A DNA stretch of 5,105 nt. Origin: Rhodospirillales bacterium (GTDB lineage: Bacteria; Pseudomonadota; Alphaproteobacteria; Rhodospirillales; Casp-alpha2). Positions 1-5,105 of the stretch are shown here, one piece after another. Every line of letters starts with the position of its first letter. The first letter of the stretch is position 1. The DNA is taken from assembly GCA_028282185.1 (NCBI GenBank), contig JANQIJ010000324.1, positions 1 through 5,105 on the forward strand, in the 5' to 3' direction. The translations under genes and the position numbers were made by a program. A model generated the notes under the pieces. The model was not told the origin of the DNA, searched no databases, and was given only the letters and a program-made list of their open reading frames with translations.

Positions 1-250
1 CCTCGGTGACGCGCATCAGGTCGTCGAAATATTCGTCCACGGGATAGGCGCCGGTGACGTAATCATTGGCCGCCCCATGGGCGTAGCGGATGTTCCGAAC
101 ATGGCGCGTGTTGCCGCCGCGAAAGTCCTTGGGCGCCGCTTCCAGGACCAACACCCGGGCCCCGGACTGCCGCGCGGTGACCGCGGCGGCCATGGCGGCA
201 TTGCCGCCGCCGACGACCAAGACATCGGTATTTTCGGGGATTGCCGTCAT
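1..250 (-). CDS. tcuA: TcuA/CobZ-like FAD-dependent dehydrogenase, N-terminal part (cut by window edge)
   Basis: Only the first 83 residues are in the window; the gene continues past base 1. The protein opens with a dinucleotide-binding fold: a beta strand DVLVVGGGNAAMAAA (residues 9-23) with the GxGxxA-type FAD motif, then a second strand VLVLEAAP (about 32-39) whose Glu would bind the FAD ribose. A GGNTRHVRNIR stretch follows (about 43-53). That GGN-S/T-RH-x-RN pattern is typical of tricarballylate dehydrogenase TcuA and the related CobZ, which belong to the succinate dehydrogenase/fumarate reductase flavoprotein superfamily. TcuA oxidises tricarballylate to cis-aconitate and passes electrons to the membrane protein TcuB; that is family knowledge, and no tcuB is visible here. 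The start at 250 is chosen because the FAD motif follows at the usual distance; the ribosome site (AGGG, about 7 nt upstream) is weak. A promoter with a palindromic operator lies about 120 bp upstream. The family is fairly sure, but the substrate is not: CobZ or another organic-acid oxidoreductase is possible. Confidence 0.8.
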   Translation of the reverse strand, partial: MTAIPENTDVLVVGGGNAAMAAAVTARQSGARVLVLEAAPKDFRGGNTRHVRNIRYAHGAANDYVTGAYPVDEYFDDLMRVTE

Positions 251-377
251 GCCCGCCCTATATACCTGTCCCGCCGTCCCGTTCCTCGGCCCGCTGCCCG
301 AACCTGGCGATCGCCCGCAACGATGCAAAGGCGATGCCGAAAGGATAGCGCATCGATCCACTTGCCCCTTAGAAATA

Positions 378-406
378 TTTGTAAATTGTATACAATTTCA
401 TGGCAA
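378..406 (-). promoter_or_regulatory. Predicted sigma70-like promoter for the TcuA-like gene
   Basis: Read on the minus strand, TTGCCA (complement of 401-406, 5 of 6 to TTGACA) is followed after exactly 17 bp by TACAAA (complement of 378-383, 4 of 6 to TATAAT). The DNA upstream of the -35 (407-471) is rich in A and T tracts and could act as an UP element. Transcription would begin near 371 and give a leader of about 120 nt before the ATG at 250. The prediction rests on hexamer match, spacing and position only. Confidence 0.5.
383..398. promoter_or_regulatory. Perfect 16-bp palindrome, probable repressor operator
   Basis: AAATTGTATACAATTT is its own reverse complement over all 16 bases; the symmetry breaks at 382/399. 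It occupies most of the spacer of the predicted promoter and touches the -10 hexamer, so a bound protein would block RNA polymerase. The core TTGTATACAA resembles operators of GntR-family regulators of the FCD subgroup, which often control organic-acid catabolism genes; that link is inferred from recalled site patterns. No regulator gene is in the window, so the partner cannot be named. Confidence 0.55.
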
Positions 407-431
407 GAAAAAATCTAATAAATTGTTTTTG

Positions 432-458
432 AAGAATTTTATATATCGGAAAATTCTT
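432..458. repeat. AT-rich inverted repeat between carbamoyltransferase and TcuA-like gene
   Basis: AAGAATTTT (432-440) and AAAATTCTT (450-458) are perfect 9-bp reverse complements around a 9-base loop. On the plus strand the second arm runs into a T tract (to 463), the layout of an intrinsic terminator for plus-strand transcripts. On the minus strand, where both flanking genes lie, the hairpin follows the carbamoyltransferase stop at 469 but no T tract comes after it. The stem has only one G:C pair, so termination would be weak. It may be a poor terminator or simply part of the AT-rich promoter-upstream DNA. Confidence 0.35.
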
Positions 459-468
459 TTTTTGAAAA

Positions 469-2187
469 TCAATCCGGTGACGCCACATAAACGCCGCCTT
501 GGGTGACGACGAAATCGACCCGGTCGTCGATCAGCGCCCGGCGGCATTCCGCGGGCGTGTTGATGATCGGTTCCTCATGGGCGTTGAAACTGGTGTTGAC
601 CAGCACCGGCAGGCCTGTCCGCCGTTTGAAGGCCGTCAGGATATCGGCGTAAAGCGGGTTCTCATCGCGCCGGACGATCTGCGGGCGGGCCGTGCCGTCG
701 ACATGGACGACGGCGGGGATGCGGTCCCGCCATTCCGGCTTGACCGCCGTGGTGATGGTCATGAAACCCGCCGTATAGCGGTTGGCCGATGAGATCTCGA
801 AGATATCGGCCGCGTCCTCTTCCAGGACATAGGGTGCGAAGGGCATGAATTCCGTGCGTTGCAGGCGGTCGTTCAGCGACGCGTTGATTCCGGCGTCCGC
901 CGGGCTTGCCAGGATCGAGCGGGCGCCCAGGGCGCGCGGGCCGAATTCCATGCGGCCCTGATAAATCGCGCCGGCCTTGCCTTCCGCGATCAGGCCGACG
1001 GCGGTTTCCACCGGTTCGCCGGGAAGCTTGCTGACGCCGCCGGTCGCCGCCATGACGGCATCGATGTCAGGGCCATGGTCGCGCCCCAGATAGACCGTTT
1101 CCAGGCGCCGGCGCCGGCCCAGCCAGGCCGCCATGCCGTCCCGCTCCATCAGGTATTGCAGGGCGCCGCCGACGGTGATGCCCTCGTCCCCCATGCCGGG
1201 AAAGACAAAGGTTTCATCGGTTCCGGTTGCCTCGCAGAGCAGGCGGTTGAGACGGACGTTGGCGAACACCCCGCCGGCCAGGCCGATGTGGCGCACCGGA
1301 TGGGTCTTCAAAATCGCCCGGACCGAGGCCAACACCGTATCTTCCAAGACCTTTTGGACCGAAGCCGCCATGTCCGCCGGCTCGACCCCCCGGGCCAGGC
1401 GAAAAATTTCGTCGCGCATGGCCCCGTCGGAAGCGAAGTCGGACGAGATCACGCCCGTGTCGTCGACGGTGAAACGGCGGACCAGCTCGGCCGCGCGAAC
1501 CGGCTCGCCGAAGGCTGCCAGGCCGGTCAGCTTGCCTTCGTGCCGGTTCATGCGATAGCCCAGCGCCTGGGTCGCGAAACCGTAGGCAAGGCCCAAGCTG
1601 TCGACCCGGCGGGGTTTCAGGGTCTGATCCTCGCCACCGAACAGGCAGGTCAACGTGCCGTTCTTCAAGATACGATGCGAATAATGCACGTTGTCGCCGC
1701 AGCCGTCGGCGGTATAGAGCAGCGCGTCGTCCCAATCCGTATAGAATAGGGCCGACAGCGCATGGGCCAGGTGATGGTTGGAATAGGCGACGACCGTGTC
1801 GGGCCGGAACCCGTATTCCCGCCTGAACAGGTCTTCGCGGAAGATCCGGCCGGGATCGCCTTCGCCGGTTTTCTGCATCTGCGAACACATGTCGCGCAGC
1901 TTTTCGTGGCCGACCAGTTTGTGCAGGGCGTATTCCGCCCGCTTCACGGCACTGCCCTTGAAGTATCGGGCCGGGAACGAGGCCCGCGACAGAACCACCA
2001 CATCGACCTGATCGCGACTTAGCCCGGCGATGGCCAACACCTCGTCCAGGGCGGCTTCCGGGATGCCGCCGCCGTCGCCTTTCTTGCGGGTCAGACGCTC
2101 CAACTGGACCGCGGCCAGAAGGTCGTAGCCGTCGAACAGCGACGCCGTCCCGTCATGATAACCGGTATGCAGGGAAAGGATGATCAT
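469..2187 (-). CDS. Carbamoyltransferase, NodU/CmcH/TobZ family
   Basis: This is a complete 572-residue protein, a usual length for the family, which transfers the carbamoyl group of carbamoyl phosphate to a hydroxyl acceptor through a carbamoyl-adenylate intermediate. The N-terminal part is a Kae1/TsaD-like ASKHA domain. HHLAHA (138-143) supplies an H-x3-H metal pair (His138, His142), DGCGD (161-165) is a phosphate-type loop, GLAGGVFANVRLNRLL (302-317) is the nucleotide-site motif, and Asp334 in PGMGDEG (330-336) is the likely third metal ligand. The C-terminal carbamoyltransferase domain starts near 400 with YQGRMEFGPRALGARSIL (409-426), then MPFAP (448-452), GTARPQ (498-503) and LVNTSFN (529-535). 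All key motifs are present, so it is probably active. The start at 2187 gives the standard MIILSLHTGYHDGTASL opening; the ribosome site is weak. The gene lies 96 bp after a membrane-protein gene downstream of urease genes. No partner pathway is visible, so the acceptor is unknown. Confidence 0.93.
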   Translation of the reverse strand: MIILSLHTGYHDGTASLFDGYDLLAAVQLERLTRKKGDGGGIPEAALDEVLAIAGLSRDQVDVVVLSRASFPARYFKGSAVKRAEYALHKLVGHEKLRDMCSQMQKTGEGDPGRIFREDLFRREYGFRPDTVVAYSNHHLAHALSALFYTDWDDALLYTADGCGDNVHYSHRILKNGTLTCLFGGEDQTLKPRRVDSLGLAYGFATQALGYRMNRHEGKLTGLAAFGEPVRAAELVRRFTVDDTGVISSDFASDGAMRDEIFRLARGVEPADMAASVQKVLEDTVLASVRAILKTHPVRHIGLAGGVFANVRLNRLLCEATGTDETFVFPGMGDEGITVGGALQYLMERDGMAAWLGRRRRLETVYLGRDHGPDIDAVMAATGGVSKLPGEPVETAVGLIAEGKAGAIYQGRMEFGPRALGARSILASPADAGINASLNDRLQRTEFMPFAPYVLEEDAADIFEISSANRYTAGFMTITTAVKPEWRDRIPAVVHVDGTARPQIVRRDENPLYADILTAFKRRTGLPVLVNTSFNAHEEPIINTPAECRRALIDDRVDFVVTQGGVYVASPD

Positions 2188-2283
2188 GGCCCGTTTTCTA
2201 GAGCCTTTTTCCGCCGGATTGAACCGCTTAGATCAGGGTTGGGATATTGCGCGGTGGATGCCGGACTGCCCGGGCCGCCGGGA

Positions 2284-2784
2284 TCAGGGCACGACCCGTT
2301 CCTGCCAGGCGCGGCCATGGGGTGCTTCCGATGCCCAGCGGTCGTCGGGCAGGGGCTGGATCACCGGCGGCTTGTGGCCGATCACGTTGTGGACCCGGGT
2401 CTGCGACGGCAATTCCCTCACGCCCATGGCCTGCAGCCCGATCCAGGCAATCAGGAAAATGGCCCCGAATACCGACGCCTGCTTGGCGAACCATTGGTAG
2501 GTATCGTGCAGGGTGTTGGAGATGATGCGCTGGGCATAGGCTTCGGGCGGCCGGTCTTCCTCGCGGATGTAGAGCCACATCTCCGTCCGCTTGTAGGGTT
2601 TCCTGAGGCTGTAGGCGCCGCAGGCCTTGAGGATCAGGGCCAGGGACAAGGACATGACCGCGCCGACCAGGGCCGCCAGGGGCGGTTCATACATGAAGCC
2701 GAAGGTGGTGCAAAAGATCGCCAGCCAGGCAAAGCCGCAGGCCTTGCCGACGGTTACGAAGGCCGCGTTCTCGATCGCTTTCAT
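2284..2784 (-). CDS. Conserved membrane protein of unknown function, about three TM segments
   Basis: This 166-residue protein is not a member of any family I can name with a function. It has two hydrophobic stretches near the N-terminus (about 14-32 and 35-57), then a basic turn RKPYKRTEMW (61-70), which would be cytoplasmic by the positive-inside rule. A polar stretch with EEDRPPEAYAQR (75-86) follows, then a third hydrophobic segment (about 103-122), and a proline-rich soluble tail to 166. It has no signal peptide, no histidine-rich region and no transporter signature. I recall similar short proteins with a PYKRTE-W-x-EDRPP pattern in other alphaproteobacteria, where they are also uncharacterised; this is memory, not a search. 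The start at 2784 is preferred because GGGAG lies 10 nt upstream and the hydrophobic segment begins soon after; the frame stays open further upstream into ureG, but that stretch reads as out-of-frame sequence. It lies between ureG (113 bp) and the carbamoyltransferase (96 bp), perhaps co-transcribed with either. Confidence 0.8.
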   Translation of the reverse strand: MKAIENAAFVTVGKACGFAWLAIFCTTFGFMYEPPLAALVGAVMSLSLALILKACGAYSLRKPYKRTEMWLYIREEDRPPEAYAQRIISNTLHDTYQWFAKQASVFGAIFLIAWIGLQAMGVRELPSQTRVHNVIGHKPPVIQPLPDDRWASEAPHGRAWQERVVP

Positions 2785-2897
2785 GGGCGCCTGCTCCCGG
2801 TTTTCGTCTCCTTCGGTGTGACTCCCCGATCGGTTCCGGATCAATGAAGATGACCATATCGCTCTCTCGTATACAACCCGTCCGGAGGCTCCGCGTT

Positions 2898-3572
2898 CTA
2901 GTTCCCAGTCGCCGGCGCCGCCGCGGTGGCCGCCGGCAATCCGCCCAGGCGGCGGATTTCCCGGGCGATGATGTCCACGCCCTCGCCGTTCTTCATGTTG
3001 GCGAAAACGAAGGGCCGTTCGCCCCGCATCTTCCTGGCGTCGCGTTCCATGACGGCCAGGTCGGCGCCCACATGGGGCGCCAGGTCCGTCTTGTTGATCA
3101 CTAAGACGTCCGAGCGGGTGATCCCCGGCCCGCCCTTGCGGGGAATTTCCTCGCCGGCCGAAACATCGATCACATAGATGGTGATATCCGCCAATTCGGG
3201 AGAGAAGGTGGCCGCCAGGTTGTCGCCGCCGCTCTCGATCAGCACCAGATCGAGGCCCGGAAAGGTATCGCGCATGGCGGCAACGGCCGCCAGGTTGATC
3301 GAGGCGTCCTCGCGGATCGCCGTATGCGGACAGCCGCCGGTCTCGACCCCCATGATCCGTTCCGGCGGCAGGGCACCGCGACGGGTCAAGGCCTCGGCGT
3401 CTTCCTTGGTGTAGATGTCGTTGGTGATGGCGCAGATGTCCAACTGCTCGCGAAATGTCTGGCACAGGCGCTCCATCAAGGCGGTCTTGCCGGAGCCGAC
3501 GGGGCCGCCGACGCCGACCCGAAGCGGGCCATGCGGAGAGGCATGCGGCGAAGGTGTCTCGGATGGAGTCAT
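2898..3572 (-). CDS. ureG: Urease accessory GTPase UreG
   Basis: UreG is a SIMIBI-class GTPase that drives nickel delivery to apo-urease in the cytoplasm: it takes nickel from UreE and works with UreF and UreD/UreH. The 224-residue protein has the full motif set: P-loop GPVGSGKT (23-30), NDIYTKEDA (51-59), the metal-binding CPH (81-83) that links the dimer through nickel, ESGGDN (113-118), VSAGEEIPRKGGPGI (137-151) and the guanine-specificity motif NKTD (160-163). The length is slightly above the usual 200-215, with an extra Ser/Pro/His-containing N-terminus (MTPSETPSPHASPH) and an Ala-rich C-terminus. The start ATG at 3572 overlaps the ureF stop as ATGA, which implies translational coupling; a GAGG lies about 11 nt upstream. 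The frame is open to 3677, but that part reads across ureF and is not UreG-like. It is intact and very secure. Confidence 0.98.
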   Translation of the reverse strand: MTPSETPSPHASPHGPLRVGVGGPVGSGKTALMERLCQTFREQLDICAITNDIYTKEDAEALTRRGALPPERIMGVETGGCPHTAIREDASINLAAVAAMRDTFPGLDLVLIESGGDNLAATFSPELADITIYVIDVSAGEEIPRKGGPGITRSDVLVINKTDLAPHVGADLAVMERDARKMRGERPFVFANMKNGEGVDIIAREIRRLGGLPAATAAAPATGN

Positions 3573-4255
3573 GATCTGAATAACCTCGTGTACTGGGTTT
3601 CGTGTTTCATCGAAGCGATGTCCGACAGCCATGCCGCGCCGCCCAGATCGTCCAGCCCGGCGGTGACGGCGTGCCATGTCGTCTTGGCGATCACCGGTTC
3701 CAGCGCGGCCAGGGCCTTCTGACCGTCGGTCTGGCCGAGCGGCACCAGGCGCACGCCGGCGGATATCAGGTTCGCCGCCAGGCCGTGCAGATAGGCATTC
3801 AAGGCCGGCGCCAGCGGCACCTCATGCCCGGCCGCCGCCGCGGCAACCGCCACGGGATAAGCGACCTGGCCGTTCAGAAAGGCGGCATCCGACCCGGGCC
3901 AGGGCCAGGCAGCGCGGGTCGCCTGCAGAAAGGCCGTGCCCTGTTGCAGGGTTTCCAGGCGCCGTTCCGATGTCGGCGCCAGGGCCTTGGCCAATTCGGC
4001 GATCTCGGCCAGGGCGTTGCCGTCGTCTTCCCCGCAGGCCAGCCAGGCATTGCGGAACACCACGGCGTCGGACCAGCCGCCGCCCTGTTCGATGATGTCC
4101 GTCAGCCACCTTGCCAGGCTGTCCGCGTTCTGGATGGCACCGTCCTCGACCGCCCATTCGATGCCGTGGGAATAGGCGAAGGCGCCGACCGGATAGCTCG
4201 GCGACAGCCAGGACATCAGGCGGTAGAGGGCGGCGTCATCCATGGGCCAGGTCAT
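3569..4255 (-). CDS. ureF: Urease accessory protein UreF
   Basis: UreF is an all-helical factor that bridges UreD/UreH and UreG in the complex that activates urease. The 228-residue protein shows the family hallmarks: LSPSYPVGAFAYSHGIEWAV (17-36), a helical middle part, VPLGQTDGQKAL near residues 172-183, and the conserved tail MKHETQYTRLFRS (216-228). The length fits the family. Two ATGs are possible: 4255 (MTWPMDDAAL) and 4243 (MDDAALYRLM). I list the longer form, but 4243 may be the original start because the ATGGATGAC there is the last copy of a junction repeat and the four extra residues are repeat-derived. Neither start has a good ribosome site, so translation probably depends on ribosomes finishing ureE at 4273. 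The stop overlaps the ureG start by 4 nt. Confidence 0.96.
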   Translation of the reverse strand: MTWPMDDAALYRLMSWLSPSYPVGAFAYSHGIEWAVEDGAIQNADSLARWLTDIIEQGGGWSDAVVFRNAWLACGEDDGNALAEIAELAKALAPTSERRLETLQQGTAFLQATRAAWPWPGSDAAFLNGQVAYPVAVAAAAAGHEVPLAPALNAYLHGLAANLISAGVRLVPLGQTDGQKALAALEPVIAKTTWHAVTAGLDDLGGAAWLSDIASMKHETQYTRLFRS

Positions 4256-4283
4256 CCATGGGCCAAGTCAAGTCATCCATGGG
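4235..4283. repeat. Imperfect tandem repeat across the ureE/ureF junction
   Basis: The 12-base core GTCATCCATGGG occurs three times, at 4235-4246, 4251-4262 and 4272-4283. The first two copies share 15 bases (GTCATCCATGGGCCA) at a 16-bp period; the third is offset by 21 bp through an extra GTCAA. On the minus strand each core reads CCCATGGATGAC, which contains CAT GGA TGA (the His-Gly-stop that ends ureE) and, in another frame, ATG GAT GAC (the Met-Asp-Asp that opens ureF). The right-most copy closes ureE and the left-most opens ureF. Confidence 0.85.
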
Positions 4284-4773
4284 AATGTCCTTCGTCCTGA
4301 TCCTCACCATGGTTACGATCGTCGCCGTGATCATGGGTTCGGCCGTGGCCGTAGGCGCCGCCTTCGGGGTTGAACGGCGCCTCGATGGGCGTGACCCGGG
4401 CGCCCAGTTTGGTCAGCATGTCGGCGATCACGTGATCATGGCGAATGCGCAGGCCCCCCGGCCTCAGTTCGGTCGGCAGGTGCCGGTTGCCGAGATGCCA
4501 GGCGACCCGAAGCAGATGGTCGGCATCGTCGCAAGTGATGTCGAACAACGGCTCGGCCGCCGCCTTGACGGCGATCATGCGGCCGTCTTCCAGCAGCAAA
4601 CCGTCACCGTCGGCGAGCGCTTCCGCCCGCGGCAGATCAAGCAGGAAGTCCAGCCCGTTGACCCCGGTCATGGCGATCCGCCGGCGGTGCCGGGCGTCGA
4701 AATCGAGCAGCACGGTATCCGCCGCCGGGCCGGCCCAGTCGCCAGTGCGTTTGATTTCCGTCGCGCGGATCAT
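4273..4773 (-). CDS. ureE: Urease nickel metallochaperone UreE with His-rich tail
   Basis: UreE is a dimeric cytoplasmic chaperone that binds nickel and hands it to UreG for urease activation. The 166-residue protein has the N-terminal peptide-binding-like domain (about 1-75, with LDFLLDLPRAEALADGDGLL typical of the family) and the metal-binding domain (about 78-140). The latter includes WHLGNRHLP (92-100) and RHDHVIADML (111-120), whose HDH pair holds the conserved nickel ligand, followed by PFNPEGGAYGHG. The C-terminal tail (143-166) has six His among Asp, Glu and Gly, an extra metal-buffering segment found in many but not all UreE proteins. The start at 4773 is supported by GGGGGAG about 8 nt upstream. 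The stop at 4273-4275 lies inside the first copy of the junction repeat, so the exact end of the tail may have been set by that repeat. Confidence 0.97.
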   Translation of the reverse strand: MIRATEIKRTGDWAGPAADTVLLDFDARHRRRIAMTGVNGLDFLLDLPRAEALADGDGLLLEDGRMIAVKAAAEPLFDITCDDADHLLRVAWHLGNRHLPTELRPGGLRIRHDHVIADMLTKLGARVTPIEAPFNPEGGAYGHGRTHDHGDDRNHGEDQDEGHSHG

Positions 4774-4778
4774 CTTCC

Positions 4779-4788
4779 CGGCTCCCCC
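4779..4788 (-). promoter_or_regulatory. Ribosome binding site of ureE
   Basis: The 19-bp gap between the ureC stop (4793) and the ureE start (4773) is purine-rich on the minus strand. GGGGGAG lies about 8 nt before the ATG. This is the clearest Shine-Dalgarno in the urease block, while ureF depends on the overlapping junction. It supports the UreE start chosen. Confidence 0.6.
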
Positions 4789-4792
4789 GCCG

Positions 4793-5105
4793 TTAGAACA
4801 GGAAGTAGCGCTGCGCCATGGGCAGCACGTCCGCCGGCTCGCAGGTCAGCAAATCGCCGTCGGCCCGGACCTCGTAGGTTTCCGGGTCGACCTCGACCAC
4901 CGGGGGCGCGTCGTTCAGCACCATCGCCGCCTTGCCGATGCCGGCTCGGGTGTTTTCGACGGGCAGAAGTTCCTTGTCCACGCCCAGGTGATGACCGATG
5001 CCGTTTTCGATGGCGGCGGCGGAAACGAAGGTCACGCCCGACGCCTGGACCGACTTGCCGAAACCGCCGAACATCGGCCGGTAATGGACCGGTTGCGGCG
5101 TCGGG
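4793..5105 (-). CDS. ureC: Urease subunit alpha UreC, C-terminal part (cut by window edge)
   Basis: UreC is the catalytic subunit of urease, which hydrolyses urea to ammonia and carbamate at a bi-nickel centre. Only the last 103 residues are here, of about 570 in the family, so the carbamylated Lys and the nickel-ligand His residues lie outside. The fragment enters in frame as PTPQPVHYRPMFGGFG, then TFVSAAAIENG, the GKAAMVLND segment, EVDPETYEVRADG and the strongly conserved end VLPMAQRYFLF before a TAA stop. An internal ATG (5074) is just the Met of RPMFG, not a start. The gene ends 19 bp before ureE, so these genes are almost surely one transcript, with ureA and ureB expected beyond the window. 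Confidence 0.97.
   Translation of the reverse strand, partial: PTPQPVHYRPMFGGFGKSVQASGVTFVSAAAIENGIGHHLGVDKELLPVENTRAGIGKAAMVLNDAPPVVEVDPETYEVRADGDLLTCEPADVLPMAQRYFLF

Noticed and set aside
859..1749. 296-residue plus-strand open frame opposite the carbamoyltransferase
   Set aside because: It lies wholly antisense to a gene with full family motifs, and its translation is rich in Gln, Arg, Gly and Asp with no recognisable domain: a typical GC-rich shadow frame.
2269..2282. GC hairpin (CCCGG, 4-nt loop, CCGGG) right after the membrane-protein stop, considered as a terminator
   Set aside because: The stem is only 5 bp and no T tract follows in the minus direction. It may occur by chance in GC-rich DNA.
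2883..2893. CGGAG-G-CTCCG inverted repeat after ureG, considered as a urease operon terminator
   Set aside because: A one-base loop cannot form the full stem and no T tract follows. There is no support for termination here.
2785..2897. Small ORF starting at the ATG at 2857 in the ureG to membrane-protein gap
   Set aside because: It runs out of frame well into the membrane-protein gene, has only a weak GAGAG upstream and is Arg-rich, without any recognisable feature.
2284..3465. A 393-residue minus-strand open frame covering both the membrane-protein gene and most of ureG
   Set aside because: Its upstream two thirds read ureG in the wrong frame and resemble no protein. Only the part from the ATG at 2784 makes a coherent membrane protein, so this is not a fusion.
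3573..3677. N-terminal extension of ureG up to 3677
   Set aside because: The extra residues (MARRHRRAGRSG...) come from ureF read out of frame. The ATGA overlap and the position of the P-loop support the start at 3572.
469..4773. A direct metabolic link in which urease-derived carbamate feeds the carbamoyltransferase
   Set aside because: Carbamate from urease decomposes spontaneously, and this enzyme family uses carbamoyl phosphate. No carbamate kinase or other link is in the window.

Overview
The window is a GC-rich, densely packed bacterial segment in which every convincing gene lies on the minus strand, so transcription runs from high to low coordinates. GC-rich codon use, the gene order ureC-ureE-ureF-ureG and the look of the proteins suggest an alphaproteobacterium, probably near Rhodospirillales. 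That placement is inference from recalled protein similarity; no search was run.

Right part (5105 to 2898): the 3' end of a urease operon. It holds the C-terminus of the catalytic subunit UreC, then the nickel chaperone UreE with a histidine-rich tail, then UreF, then the GTPase UreG. Spacing is tight: 19 bp between ureC and ureE, and a 4-nt ATGA overlap between ureF and ureG. The ureE/ureF junction carries an imperfect tandem repeat. Each copy contains both the stop motif that ends ureE and the start motif that opens ureF.

Middle part (2784 to 469): two further genes follow in the same direction. The first encodes a 166-residue membrane protein of unknown function. The second encodes a complete 572-residue carbamoyltransferase of the NodU/CmcH/TobZ type. 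No sugar, nodulation-factor or antibiotic biosynthesis gene lies nearby, so its acceptor is unknown. Whether the two genes belong to the urease transcript is open; the gaps are 113 and 96 bp with no clear terminator or promoter.

Left part (468 to 1): a 218-bp intergenic region with a very AT-rich core (19 of 100 bases G or C at 371-470), followed by the N-terminal 83 residues of a TcuA/CobZ-like FAD-dependent dehydrogenase running off the window edge. The AT-rich core contains a minus-strand sigma70-like promoter. A perfect 16-bp palindrome with the core TTGTATACAA fills most of its spacer and just touches the -10 hexamer, which looks like a repressor operator of the GntR/FCD type controlling the dehydrogenase gene.

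I found no RNA gene, mobile element or CRISPR array, and no clear evidence of a wholly new system. The points most worth a second look are the palindromic operator, the ureE/ureF repeat, and the carbamoyltransferase plus unknown membrane protein beside urease.
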